Below are positions 1 to 6,317 of a stretch of 9,526 nucleotides of DNA, in pieces. The stretch covers positions 1-9,526 of the forward strand of contig JAGXIA010000054.1 of NCBI GenBank assembly GCA_024635885.1, read 5' to 3'. Both the position numbers and the translations under genes were made by a program. Origin of the DNA: Helicobacteraceae bacterium. Lineage in GTDB: Bacteria; Campylobacterota; Campylobacteria; Campylobacterales; Sulfurimonadaceae. Every line of letters begins with the position of its first letter. The stretch's first letter is position 1. A model generated the notes under the pieces. That model had not been told where the DNA came from. It made no database searches and was given only the letters and a program-made list of their open reading frames with translations.

Positions 1-192
1 AAATGGTTCAACAGTGAAAAAGGTTTTGGATTTATCGAGCAAGAAAATGGTGGCAAAGATGTATTCGTACATTTCCGTCAAATTAACAGCACTGGATACG
101 GTCGTGTATCACTAGACGAAGGTCAAAAAGTAACTTTCGAACTTGGTGAAGGCGAAAAAGGCCCACAAGCAGAAAACGTTACAGGTCTGTAA
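1..192 (+). CDS. Cold-shock domain protein (CspA family), 5' end missing
   Basis: Small single-domain nucleic-acid-binding protein of the CspA family, which binds single-stranded RNA and DNA in the cytoplasm and melts mRNA secondary structure. The reading frame is open from base 1 and gives 63 residues before a TAA stop. It begins with KWFNSEKGFGFIEQ, which contains the RNP1 motif (KGFGFI, residues 7-12 of the fragment), followed by RNP2 (DVFVHF, 20-25). It ends with the typical ENVTGL tail. Family members are about 65-72 residues, so only roughly the first 6-8 residues, the start codon and the promoter lie outside the window. It is followed at once by a hairpin terminator, so it ends its own transcription unit. 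Whether it is cold-inducible or constitutive cannot be told, because the 5' leader is missing. Confidence 0.96.
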   Translation, partial: KWFNSEKGFGFIEQENGGKDVFVHFRQINSTGYGRVSLDEGQKVTFELGEGEKGPQAENVTGL

Positions 193-199
193 TTTTTTC

Positions 200-230
200 T
201 TGAGCGGATTTATCCGCTCAACTTCTTTAT
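200..230 (+). terminator. Rho-independent-type terminator of the cold-shock gene
   Basis: Eight bases after the cold-shock stop codon lies a perfect inverted repeat, TTGAGCGGAT (200-209) and ATCCGCTCAA (212-221). In RNA it would form about a 9-bp stem with a 4-nt loop. The T-rich run CTTCTTTAT follows; it is not a pure T-tract, but the hairpin is the most GC-rich patch in an AT-rich intergenic region and sits where a terminator should be. It separates the cold-shock gene from the gene starting at 329. Confidence 0.75.
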
Positions 231-291
231 CTACATTTTTTAAACTTCAAATTATTCACCCTATTTATTATTAATATTTCCAAAGACAAGT

Positions 292-297
292 TATGCT
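292..297 (+). promoter_or_regulatory. Candidate sigma-70 -10 element upstream of the aldolase-fold gene
   Basis: TATGCT within GTTATGCT (290-297) lies 32 bases upstream of the ATG at 329, predicting a transcript start near 304 and a leader of about 25 nt. No convincing -35 is visible, which is common in Campylobacterota, where promoters rely on the -10 and periodic AT-rich upstream DNA. The same octamer at the same distance precedes bioA on the other strand, which supports the call. No transcript data are available. Confidence 0.4.
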
Positions 298-304
298 AAA
301 CTGT

Positions 305-321
305 TCTATTTTAAAAATAGA
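305..321 (+). repeat. AT-rich 8-bp inverted repeat in the 5' leader of the aldolase-fold gene
   Basis: TCTATTTT (305-312) and AAAATAGA (314-321) are perfect complements around one central A, ending 7 bases before the ATG at 329. In RNA this could make a weak hairpin covering the AGAG that is the only possible ribosome-binding sequence. In DNA it could be a small operator at the predicted transcript start. It may equally be chance in AT-rich DNA. Confidence 0.3.
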
Positions 322-328
322 GACATAA

Positions 329-919
329 ATGAACAGATTACATCTTAAAAATCAACTATCAACATTATCTTTATCTATGTTTAGAAAAGACTTCTTTGGA
401 ATTTATCATGGTTCTTTATCTGCTAAAACAGAATCAAATCGTTTTGTTATTAATACAAAAGAAGCGGTTTTTGATGCTATTGATGAAGAGAGTTTAATAG
501 AACTGTATTATAAAAAGGACTATCGCTGGAATCAAGCGAGCATAGATTCAAATATTCACTACAATATATATTCTCATATCTTAGAAGCCAAATTTATATC
601 ATTCACTATGCCTCCATTCACAACAGCCTACTCTATAGAGCATAATATTATAATTCCAAAAGATTATTTCGGTTATACAGAAATAGGTTCTCTTGAGATT
701 ATTGATCCCAAGCAGTTTGATAACTGGTATGATAGGGCACAAAGTGAAATATTTCATTATTTTCAAACAAAAAAAACAAACTTAATGGTTATAAAAGGGT
801 ATGGTGTCTATGCCTATAATAGAGATTTGCATGAGATGGCAAAACAGCTTGCCATTCTAGAAAAAAGTTGTCGGCTTTTAATGCTTGAAGGCTCGCAGAG
901 TAATGCCAGTTTTGATTAA
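329..919 (+). CDS. Class II aldolase/adducin-fold protein, probable non-metal pseudoenzyme
   Basis: Cytoplasmic protein of 196 residues, close to the roughly 215 of class II sugar-phosphate aldolases such as FucA. The fold pattern can be followed through: a glycine turn (HGSLS, 27-31), a helix ending in IYSHILEAKF (80-89), the strand-turn FTMPPFTTAYS (92-102) and a C-terminal VIKGYGVYAYNRDLHEMAK (154-172) with a helix after it. Compared with E. coli FucA from memory, the zinc ligands His92, His94 and His155 correspond to Phe92, Met94 and Tyr158 here, and catalytic Glu73 to Asp73. The metal site therefore seems lost while the scaffold is kept. No activity can be assigned; a structural, ligand-binding or regulatory role is possible. 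The Shine-Dalgarno is weak (AGAG), and ATG 329 is the first start after the leader hairpin. The gene appears monocistronic, and its stop overlaps the bioA stop on the opposite strand. Confidence 0.72.
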   Translation: MNRLHLKNQLSTLSLSMFRKDFFGIYHGSLSAKTESNRFVINTKEAVFDAIDEESLIELYYKKDYRWNQASIDSNIHYNIYSHILEAKFISFTMPPFTTAYSIEHNIIIPKDYFGYTEIGSLEIIDPKQFDNWYDRAQSEIFHYFQTKKTNLMVIKGYGVYAYNRDLHEMAKQLAILEKSCRLLMLEGSQSNASFD

Positions 920-2217
920 TCTAGCAGCTTTATAGCATCATAAGCGGTATTCATCATCTTGTCTATTTCTTCGTTTGTAATAATATACGGCGGCATAAAG
1001 TATATAACATTACCTAGTGGTCGTAATAAAACGCCCTTTTCAAGTCCATAATTATAAACTTTTAGTCCTATTCTAAGTTCTGGTGCATAACCTTTAAGGT
1101 TGATTGCACAAATCATCCCTGTTTGTCTAATGGACTCTACATTTTTAAGTTCTAAAAATTTTTGAAGAGAATCTCCCATATATTTTGCAATTACTCTATT
1201 TTTTTCAATAATATTGTCATTTTCAAATATGTCTAAAGTAGCGTTAGCACAGGCACAGGCAAGTGCATTCCCAGTATATGAATGTGAGTGTAAAAATGCT
1301 TTATGCTCATTATAATTACAGTAAAATTTTGCATAAATATCGTTAGTCGTTAGTACTACTGAAAGCGGTAGATACCCAGCAGTAAGCCCTTTTGAAAGAA
1401 CTATAAAATCGGGTGTTATGTTAGCTTTTCCGCATGCAAAAAGTTCTCCTGTTCTGCCAAAACCAACCATTACTTCATCCGCAATAAGATGTACATCATA
1501 TTTATTACATATCTCACGAACTAACACTAAAAATTCTGTGTGATACATATGCATAGAACCAGCACCTTGAATTAGTGGTTCTAAAATAATTGCACTTATC
1601 TCATCTGCTTTTTCTTTACATAACTCTTCAAACTCATATGCTGCATCTTGTGCTGCCTTTATTGACAAGTCTGATGGAACTGGAGTTTGAATTGTTTTAA
1701 GTAAAAGTGGTTTATAGGTATCTTTGTATAATTCAACATCACCGACACTGAGAGCACCTATAGTCTCACCATGATAAGAGTTACTAAGTGAAACGAAAAT
1801 TGTTTTATTTTTTTTGCCATCATTTAAATGAGCATGATAACTCATTTTGAGTGCAACTTCTACTGCACTTGAACCATTATCAGAGTAAAAACACTTCTCT
1901 AATCCATCTGGTGTTAACTTTACAAGTCTTTCTGAGAGTCTAACAACCGGTTCATGAGTAAATCCCGCAAGCATCACATGTTCTAAAGTGTCTAATTGTT
2001 CTTTTATCTTATCATTAATGTATTTATTTGTGTGCCCAAATAAATTTACCCACCAGCTACTAACAGCATCAATATAACTATTTCCTTCAAAATCTTCTAA
2101 ATAAACTCCATGTGCTTTTTTTATCGGAATTAATGGCAATACTTCATGATCTTTCATCTGAGTACATGGATGCCATAAAACTTCTAAATCTCTATTTTTT
2201 AGTTCTAAATTTTTCAT
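916..2217 (-). CDS. bioA: Adenosylmethionine-8-amino-7-oxononanoate aminotransferase (DAPA synthase)
   Basis: PLP-dependent class III aminotransferase of biotin synthesis. It converts 7-keto-8-aminopelargonate to 7,8-diaminopelargonate, in E. coli with S-adenosylmethionine as amino donor. The 433-residue length is normal. Visible features are LWHPCTQM (14-21), the SSWWVNLFGH substrate region (53-62), the phosphate-binding SDNGSSAVE (112-120), YHG (148-150), LIADEVMVGFGRTG (244-257) with Asp247 for the PLP nitrogen, SKGLTAGYLPL (275-285) with Lys276 as the Schiff-base lysine, HSYTGNALAC (312-321), and LRPLGN (398-403) with Arg399 for the substrate carboxylate. Position 18 is Cys where E. coli has Tyr17. 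The start is ATG 2217, preceded by the weak AGG-containing stretch AGGAAATAGG and a candidate -10. No other bio gene is in the window. Its end overlaps the convergent gene by 4 bases. Confidence 0.96.
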   Translation of the reverse strand: MKNLELKNRDLEVLWHPCTQMKDHEVLPLIPIKKAHGVYLEDFEGNSYIDAVSSWWVNLFGHTNKYINDKIKEQLDTLEHVMLAGFTHEPVVRLSERLVKLTPDGLEKCFYSDNGSSAVEVALKMSYHAHLNDGKKNKTIFVSLSNSYHGETIGALSVGDVELYKDTYKPLLLKTIQTPVPSDLSIKAAQDAAYEFEELCKEKADEISAIILEPLIQGAGSMHMYHTEFLVLVREICNKYDVHLIADEVMVGFGRTGELFACGKANITPDFIVLSKGLTAGYLPLSVVLTTNDIYAKFYCNYNEHKAFLHSHSYTGNALACACANATLDIFENDNIIEKNRVIAKYMGDSLQKFLELKNVESIRQTGMICAINLKGYAPELRIGLKVYNYGLEKGVLLRPLGNVIYFMPPYIITNEEIDKMMNTAYDAIKLLD

Positions 2218-2248
2218 AATATTTGCCTATTTCCTAGTTTTCTACAAA

Positions 2249-2257
2249 AGCATAACA
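2249..2257 (-). promoter_or_regulatory. Candidate extended -10 promoter element of bioA
   Basis: On the minus strand the sequence reads TGTTATGCT, an extended -10 of TGnTATnnT form. It ends 32 bases before the bioA ATG and predicts a leader of about 25 nt. No clear -35 sits at 16-18 bases upstream. Its core octamer GTTATGCT and its spacing match those of the gene at 329. Confidence 0.5.
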
Positions 2258-2287
2258 AGAAAGTACAAAAATCATGGTTAATCTTTA

Positions 2288-2340
2288 TCAAGGTTTAATG
2301 CTAATTTACATAAAATTACAAAAATATCATACTCAAGGTT
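2288..2340. repeat. Direct repeat TCAAGGTT in the bioA-ppiD intergenic region
   Basis: TCAAGGTT occurs at 2288-2295 and again at 2333-2340, 45 bases apart. The second copy contains the AAGG that serves as the ribosome-binding sequence of the chaperone gene at 2349. The first lies upstream of both divergent promoters. It could be a regulator site, but two 8-mers in 130 bases of AT-rich DNA are weak evidence. Confidence 0.2.
2311..2316 (+). promoter_or_regulatory. Candidate -10 element for the ppiD-ftsA-ftsZ cluster
   Basis: TAAAAT ends 33 bases before the ATG at 2349, giving a predicted leader of about 26 nt. It matches the -10 consensus TATAAT at five of six positions, but the surrounding DNA is so AT-rich that similar hexamers are expected by chance. 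It is the most plausible start point for the plus-strand division cluster inside the 131-base divergent intergenic region. Confidence 0.35.
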
Positions 2341-2348
2341 ATTAATCA

Positions 2349-3815
2349 ATGATTACATGGATGCAGAGACATAAAAAATATCTCATAATTACTATTTGGA
2401 TTTCTACAATAGCTTTTGTTGGCGCTGGATTTGTAGGATGGGGTCAATACAGTTATGGGGATAAAGCAGGCTCGGTAGCAAAAGTTGGAAAAGTTGAAAT
2501 TACAATGGGTGAATTACAAAAAGCTTATTCAAATCTTTATAACCAATACAATAAAGTATTTCAAGGCAACTTTGATGAAGAAAAAGCAAAAAGTTTTGGT
2601 CTTCAAAGACAAGCTCTTCAGCAATTAATAGATCAATCACTCATTCTTAACTTGGCAGACTCATACGATTTGCAAATCAGTGATGAAGAACTATTGTCCG
2701 AGATAAAAAGTCAAGAGTACTTTTTTGATAAAGGTGTTTTTGATAAAGAAATATATAAACAAGTTCTTGCAAACAATAACTTGAAGATGAAAGATTACGA
2801 AGAAGATGTAAAAAAACAACTTCTGATTCAAAAAACTCTAAATCTACTTCCTGTGAATGTAAATAAGAATGAAATTGCCATCTTAGATACGATTATGAAT
2901 ATAGCAGATAAAATCAACTATAAGATTTTAAGTGATGAGCAAATAAATATTGACACTTCAGACATTGTTCTAAAACCATTTTGGGAAACAATACAGCATA
3001 ACTTTATGAACGAAGTTAGTTATGATGTAAGATATATAAAGCAAGCAAAAGTTTCTAATACTTACAAAGAAGCTAAAATCAATGAATACTACCTTGAAAA
3101 TAAGACCCACTTTAGAGATAGTGAGGGTAAAATACTTCCTTTAAAAGACGCAAGAGAAGCTGTAATATCTGAGTTAAATGAAAAAGCTACAAAAGATTTA
3201 GCACTGAGAACATATATAGCTTACAAAAAAGGTAATTTAGCAGAAGACACGGCAGTACAAAGTGTAATAATTTCAGCATCAAAGAACCCATTTAATAAAG
3301 AAATTTTAGAAAATATAGCAAAGCTTTCAACAGCATCACCTTTTATGAAACCTGTTTTAATTAATGGTGAGTATTTTACTTTTGAACTTGTTAAAATAAA
3401 TCAATCGGAAGTAAAGACTTATAAAGATGCTAAAGCAGAAGTCTTGCCTCTATATATACAAGAAAAAAAGAAATCAAGCTTAATTGAGTTAGCAAACAAC
3501 TCGTTAGCTACATTTAATGGAGAAACTACCGATTTTATTACTAGCATGGATGCTGATCAACTTAAAGATATAAGCATAACAGATGCAAATGAATTTTTAA
3601 AGCAACTTTTTACTCAAAATAAAAGAAGAGGTTATATTGGTCTTAGAGATGGGAAAATTATTCTTTTCAATATTTTGGAACAAAAACTGCTTAATAACAC
3701 TAACGCAAATCAAGGTGATACTGTTTTAAAATTAAAAAGTGCTATGTTCAATGAAGGTCTGATTAAAGACTTGAGAAATAAGTACAAAACAGAGATTTTT
3801 ATCGAAGGACTCTAA
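2349..3815 (+). CDS. ppiD: PpiD/SurA-N-type membrane-anchored periplasmic chaperone lacking a parvulin domain
   Basis: Predicted inner-membrane-anchored periplasmic folding factor. MITWMQRHKKY is followed by one transmembrane segment (about 11-31), the PpiD layout in which the body faces the periplasm near the Sec translocon. Residues 45-170 match the SurA_N chaperone domain (VGKVEITMGELQKAYSNLYN; LQRQALQQLIDQSLILNLAD; FDKEIYKQVL). Residues 245-300 (NEYYLENKTHFRD... then LPLKDAREAVISEL) pass directly from the segment that precedes the parvulin domain of E. coli PpiD to the one that follows it. The C-terminal half (FTFELVKINQSEVK, 343-356; DLRNKYKTEIFIE, 474-486) also tracks PpiD. Length is 488 residues against about 620 in E. 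coli, so roughly the size of a parvulin domain is absent. Likely a pure chaperone without prolyl isomerase activity. ATG 2349 has AAGG 10 bases upstream. The stop lies one base before the ftsA start, so the genes are coupled. Confidence 0.85.
   Translation: MITWMQRHKKYLIITIWISTIAFVGAGFVGWGQYSYGDKAGSVAKVGKVEITMGELQKAYSNLYNQYNKVFQGNFDEEKAKSFGLQRQALQQLIDQSLILNLADSYDLQISDEELLSEIKSQEYFFDKGVFDKEIYKQVLANNNLKMKDYEEDVKKQLLIQKTLNLLPVNVNKNEIAILDTIMNIADKINYKILSDEQINIDTSDIVLKPFWETIQHNFMNEVSYDVRYIKQAKVSNTYKEAKINEYYLENKTHFRDSEGKILPLKDAREAVISELNEKATKDLALRTYIAYKKGNLAEDTAVQSVIISASKNPFNKEILENIAKLSTASPFMKPVLINGEYFTFELVKINQSEVKTYKDAKAEVLPLYIQEKKKSSLIELANNSLATFNGETTDFITSMDADQLKDISITDANEFLKQLFTQNKRRGYIGLRDGKIILFNILEQKLLNNTNANQGDTVLKLKSAMFNEGLIKDLRNKYKTEIFIEGL
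3804..3809 (+). promoter_or_regulatory. Ribosome-binding site of ftsA, inside the end of ppiD
   Basis: GAAGGA lies within the last codons of the chaperone gene, 7 bases before the TTG at 3817. It fixes TTG as the ftsA start, giving a protein that begins MSKTVLAIDIGSTK, as the family requires; no ATG or GTG is suitably placed. Confidence 0.75.
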
Positions 3816-3816
3816 C

Positions 3817-5175
3817 TTGAGTAAAACTGTTTTAGCCATAGATATTGGATCAACAAAGATATGTGCAATAATTGCTCAAATTAACGATGATAATTCTGTC
3901 CAGATTATTGGTGCTGGAACGACAAAAGCTCAAGGTCTAAAAAAAGGCAGCATTACAAACATAGAGTTAGCTTCAAAGTCAATTGCTTCTGCTGTTGCTG
4001 ATGCAAAAAGAGTTTCAGCGAGTGATATTAAAAGAGCTATAGTGTCTATCTCAGGCGCTTACACAAAAAGTTTAAATTCTAATGGAATTGTAAATATTCC
4101 CAATAAAGAAATTAGCTTTAAAGAGATAGAACGTGTGATGCATACTTCTTTGTATAATGCTAACATTCCTAATGAATATGAAGTTTTACACGCTTTACCT
4201 TTTAACTTTAGAGTGGATGACCAAGACTTTATAGACGATCCACTTGGCATGAATGCTTCAAGACTAGAAGTAGAAACACATATTATCACTACCCAAAAAT
4301 CGAATCTAAATAACCTAAAAAAAGCCGTTCATGGAGCTGGTGTAGAAGTAGAAAATGTCGTTCTAAGTGGCTATGCATCTTCTATTGCAACTCTAAATAG
4401 TGATGAAAAAGAGTTAGGTGTTGCTGTTATTGACATGGGTGGAAATACTAGTAATATTGTTATCCATTCTGGGAATGCTATTAGATATAATGACTTTCTA
4501 GGTGTTGGTTCAAATCATGTCACTAGTGATTTATCAATGGCACTTCACACACCGTTAAATATTGCAGACACTGTAAAACTTAATTATGGTTCGCTTTTAA
4601 CGCCTAGTAATGATCTTATTGAGCTTCCTATTATTGGTGATGAGAATACAACTCATGAGGTTTCACTTGAAGTTGTTCACAACGTCATATTTGCTAGAGT
4701 CGAAGAGACTTTAATGATTTTAGCTCAGTTTATAGAAAATAGTGGGCTAAAAGAACAAATAGGTGCAGGTATAGTCCTGACTGGTGGATTTTCAAAAATG
4801 GAAGGTATCAGAGATTTAGCGACTGCTACTTTTGGCTCTATTCCAGTACGCCTGGCTCGTCCTATTGAGATGGATGGGCTTTTCGATAATCTACGCACTG
4901 CAGAATACTCAACAGCTATTGGTCTTGTAATGTACGCTACATCGTCATATACTCGGTACGAAATAGATGTGAATAAAAAAGTAAGACATAGAAATGAGTC
5001 ACCTGCTGAGCAGATTAGTGTAAATTTTACTGAGGAGATGGATATTCCTGTTGTTCAAGAAGAAAGTAATTCTTTTATAGAGAAGATGATAACTCTACCA
5101 TCTAAAAAAGAGAAAAAGAGTGACGAAGCTGGAGCTTTAAACAAATTTTGGAACTGGGCAACCCAGTTATTTTAA
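3817..5175 (+). CDS. ftsA: Cell division protein FtsA (actin-like Z-ring membrane tether)
   Basis: Actin-fold ATPase that binds the C-terminal peptide of FtsZ and tethers the Z-ring to the inner membrane. Visible features are the phosphate-1 motif AIDIGSTKICAII (7-19), the 1C domain characteristic of FtsA (about 85-165), phosphate-2 VIDMGGNTSNIVIHSG (204-219), and the adenosine motif IVLTGGFSKMEGI (319-331). A charged, probably flexible linker (about 385-440) leads to an amphipathic C-terminal helix LNKFWNWATQLF (441-452), the membrane-targeting sequence. The 452-residue length is slightly above E. coli's 420 because of the linker. The start is TTG with a good GAAGGA Shine-Dalgarno, one base after the ppiD stop. 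ftsZ follows 9 bases later, the conserved pair. No ftsQ precedes it; the place is taken by the chaperone gene. Confidence 0.97.
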   Translation: MSKTVLAIDIGSTKICAIIAQINDDNSVQIIGAGTTKAQGLKKGSITNIELASKSIASAVADAKRVSASDIKRAIVSISGAYTKSLNSNGIVNIPNKEISFKEIERVMHTSLYNANIPNEYEVLHALPFNFRVDDQDFIDDPLGMNASRLEVETHIITTQKSNLNNLKKAVHGAGVEVENVVLSGYASSIATLNSDEKELGVAVIDMGGNTSNIVIHSGNAIRYNDFLGVGSNHVTSDLSMALHTPLNIADTVKLNYGSLLTPSNDLIELPIIGDENTTHEVSLEVVHNVIFARVEETLMILAQFIENSGLKEQIGAGIVLTGGFSKMEGIRDLATATFGSIPVRLARPIEMDGLFDNLRTAEYSTAIGLVMYATSSYTRYEIDVNKKVRHRNESPAEQISVNFTEEMDIPVVQEESNSFIEKMITLPSKKEKKSDEAGALNKFWNWATQLF

Positions 5176-5180
5176 AGGAG
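5174..5180 (+). promoter_or_regulatory. Strong ribosome-binding site of ftsZ
   Basis: AAAGGAG overlaps the ftsA stop codon (TAA at 5173-5175) and precedes two tandem ATGs. The spacing is 4 bases to the ATG at 5185 and 7 bases to the ATG at 5188. The second spacing is nearer the usual optimum, so the protein may begin at either Met. It is the strongest Shine-Dalgarno in the window, in keeping with the high FtsZ level relative to FtsA. Confidence 0.8.
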
Positions 5181-5184
5181 TAGG

Positions 5185-6309
5185 ATGATGGAACCATTTT
5201 TAATTGAAGAAACTAGTAATATAAACGGTGCAAGAATTATTGCTGTTGGTGTCGGTGGTGGTGGTGGAAATATGATTGGTCATATGGTAAAAGAAGGGGT
5301 TAACGGTATTGAGATGATGATCATCAATACTGACGCTCAAGTTTTATCTGAGAGTGGTGGTGTTTCTAAAATTCAAATCGGAACTAAGCTTACAAAAGGT
5401 CTTGGTGCAGGAATGAAGCCAGAAGTTGGAAAAGACTCTGCACTTGAGAGCTATGATGAAATCAGAAGTGCCCTTGAAGGTGCTGACATAGTATTTATCT
5501 CCGCCGGACTTGGTGGTGGAACTGGAACTGGTGCTGCTCCTGTTGTTGCTCAGATTGCAAAAGAAGTTGGTGCTTTAACTATTTCTATAGTTACAAAACC
5601 ATTTGGTTTTGAAGGCCGTAAACGTCTTAAACTTGCAGAGGCAGGGCTTGAAGAGCTTAAAAAAGAGAGTGACTCAATAGTTATAATTCCTAATGACAAA
5701 CTTTTATCTATTATTGATAAAAAGATGGGGCTAAAAGAGAGTTTTAAAATTGTTGACAGTGTTTTAGCACAAGCAGTAAGTGGCACTTCCGGTGTTATTC
5801 TTTCAAGTGGAAAAAATGATATCAATCTTGACTTTGCCGACCTACAAACTGTTATGAGCCATAAAGGTATGGCACTTATGGGTGTTGGTGAACATGAAGG
5901 TGAAAATGCCGCTTATGAAGCGATTAAAGCAGCAATTGAATCTCCTTTACTTGATAACATGTCAATAAATGGAGCGATGGGTGTCTTAGTACACTTTAAA
6001 ATGCACCCTGATTTTCCACTCATGGAAATTTCTGATGCAATGAATGTTGTACATGAAAGTGCTCATGAAGATGCAGAAGTAATCTTTGGAACATCTACTG
6101 ATGAATCAATTCCTGAAAACTATATAAAGATAACTATAGTAGCAACTGGTTTTGAAAAAGAGCTAAATAATGGTCAGAACAATAGCGATTTTGTTAGTGA
6201 GACACCAGCACCTCCAAAAGCTAAACTTCGTCCAAGACTTGTGGTCGGTGGTGACTTTAATAGTGACTATTTAGACATTCCAGCATACATGAGACAACAA
6301 CAAGACTAA
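5185..6309 (+). CDS. ftsZ: Cell division protein FtsZ (tubulin-like GTPase)
   Basis: Tubulin-like GTPase that polymerises into the cytokinetic Z-ring. Motifs are the N-terminal IIAVGVGGGGGNM (18-30), INTDAQ (47-52), the tubulin signature GGGTGTG (110-116), the T7 loop NLDFADL (214-220) with Asp216 and Asp219 that complete the GTPase site of the next subunit, and a C-terminal domain to about residue 325. A short linker of about 35 residues (325-360) leads to the conserved C-terminal peptide LDIPAYMRQQQ (363-373), the docking site for FtsA, very like E. coli LDIPAFLRKQ. The 374 residues are typical. Tandem ATGs at 5185 and 5188 leave the start ambiguous by one residue. It is co-transcribed with ftsA and probably with the J-domain gene 8 bases downstream. 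Confidence 0.98.
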   Translation: MMEPFLIEETSNINGARIIAVGVGGGGGNMIGHMVKEGVNGIEMMIINTDAQVLSESGGVSKIQIGTKLTKGLGAGMKPEVGKDSALESYDEIRSALEGADIVFISAGLGGGTGTGAAPVVAQIAKEVGALTISIVTKPFGFEGRKRLKLAEAGLEELKKESDSIVIIPNDKLLSIIDKKMGLKESFKIVDSVLAQAVSGTSGVILSSGKNDINLDFADLQTVMSHKGMALMGVGEHEGENAAYEAIKAAIESPLLDNMSINGAMGVLVHFKMHPDFPLMEISDAMNVVHESAHEDAEVIFGTSTDESIPENYIKITIVATGFEKELNNGQNNSDFVSETPAPPKAKLRPRLVVGGDFNSDYLDIPAYMRQQQD

Positions 6310-6317
6310 TAAACTCC

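Noticed and set aside
4059..4289. Minus-strand open frame of 76 codons inside ftsA
   Set aside because: It lies wholly inside a gene with unmistakable FtsA motifs, has no ribosome-binding site, and its product resembles no family.
5550..5825. Minus-strand open frame of 91 codons inside ftsZ
   Set aside because: It is antisense to the conserved FtsZ core, with a Ser/Leu-rich low-complexity product typical of a shadow frame.
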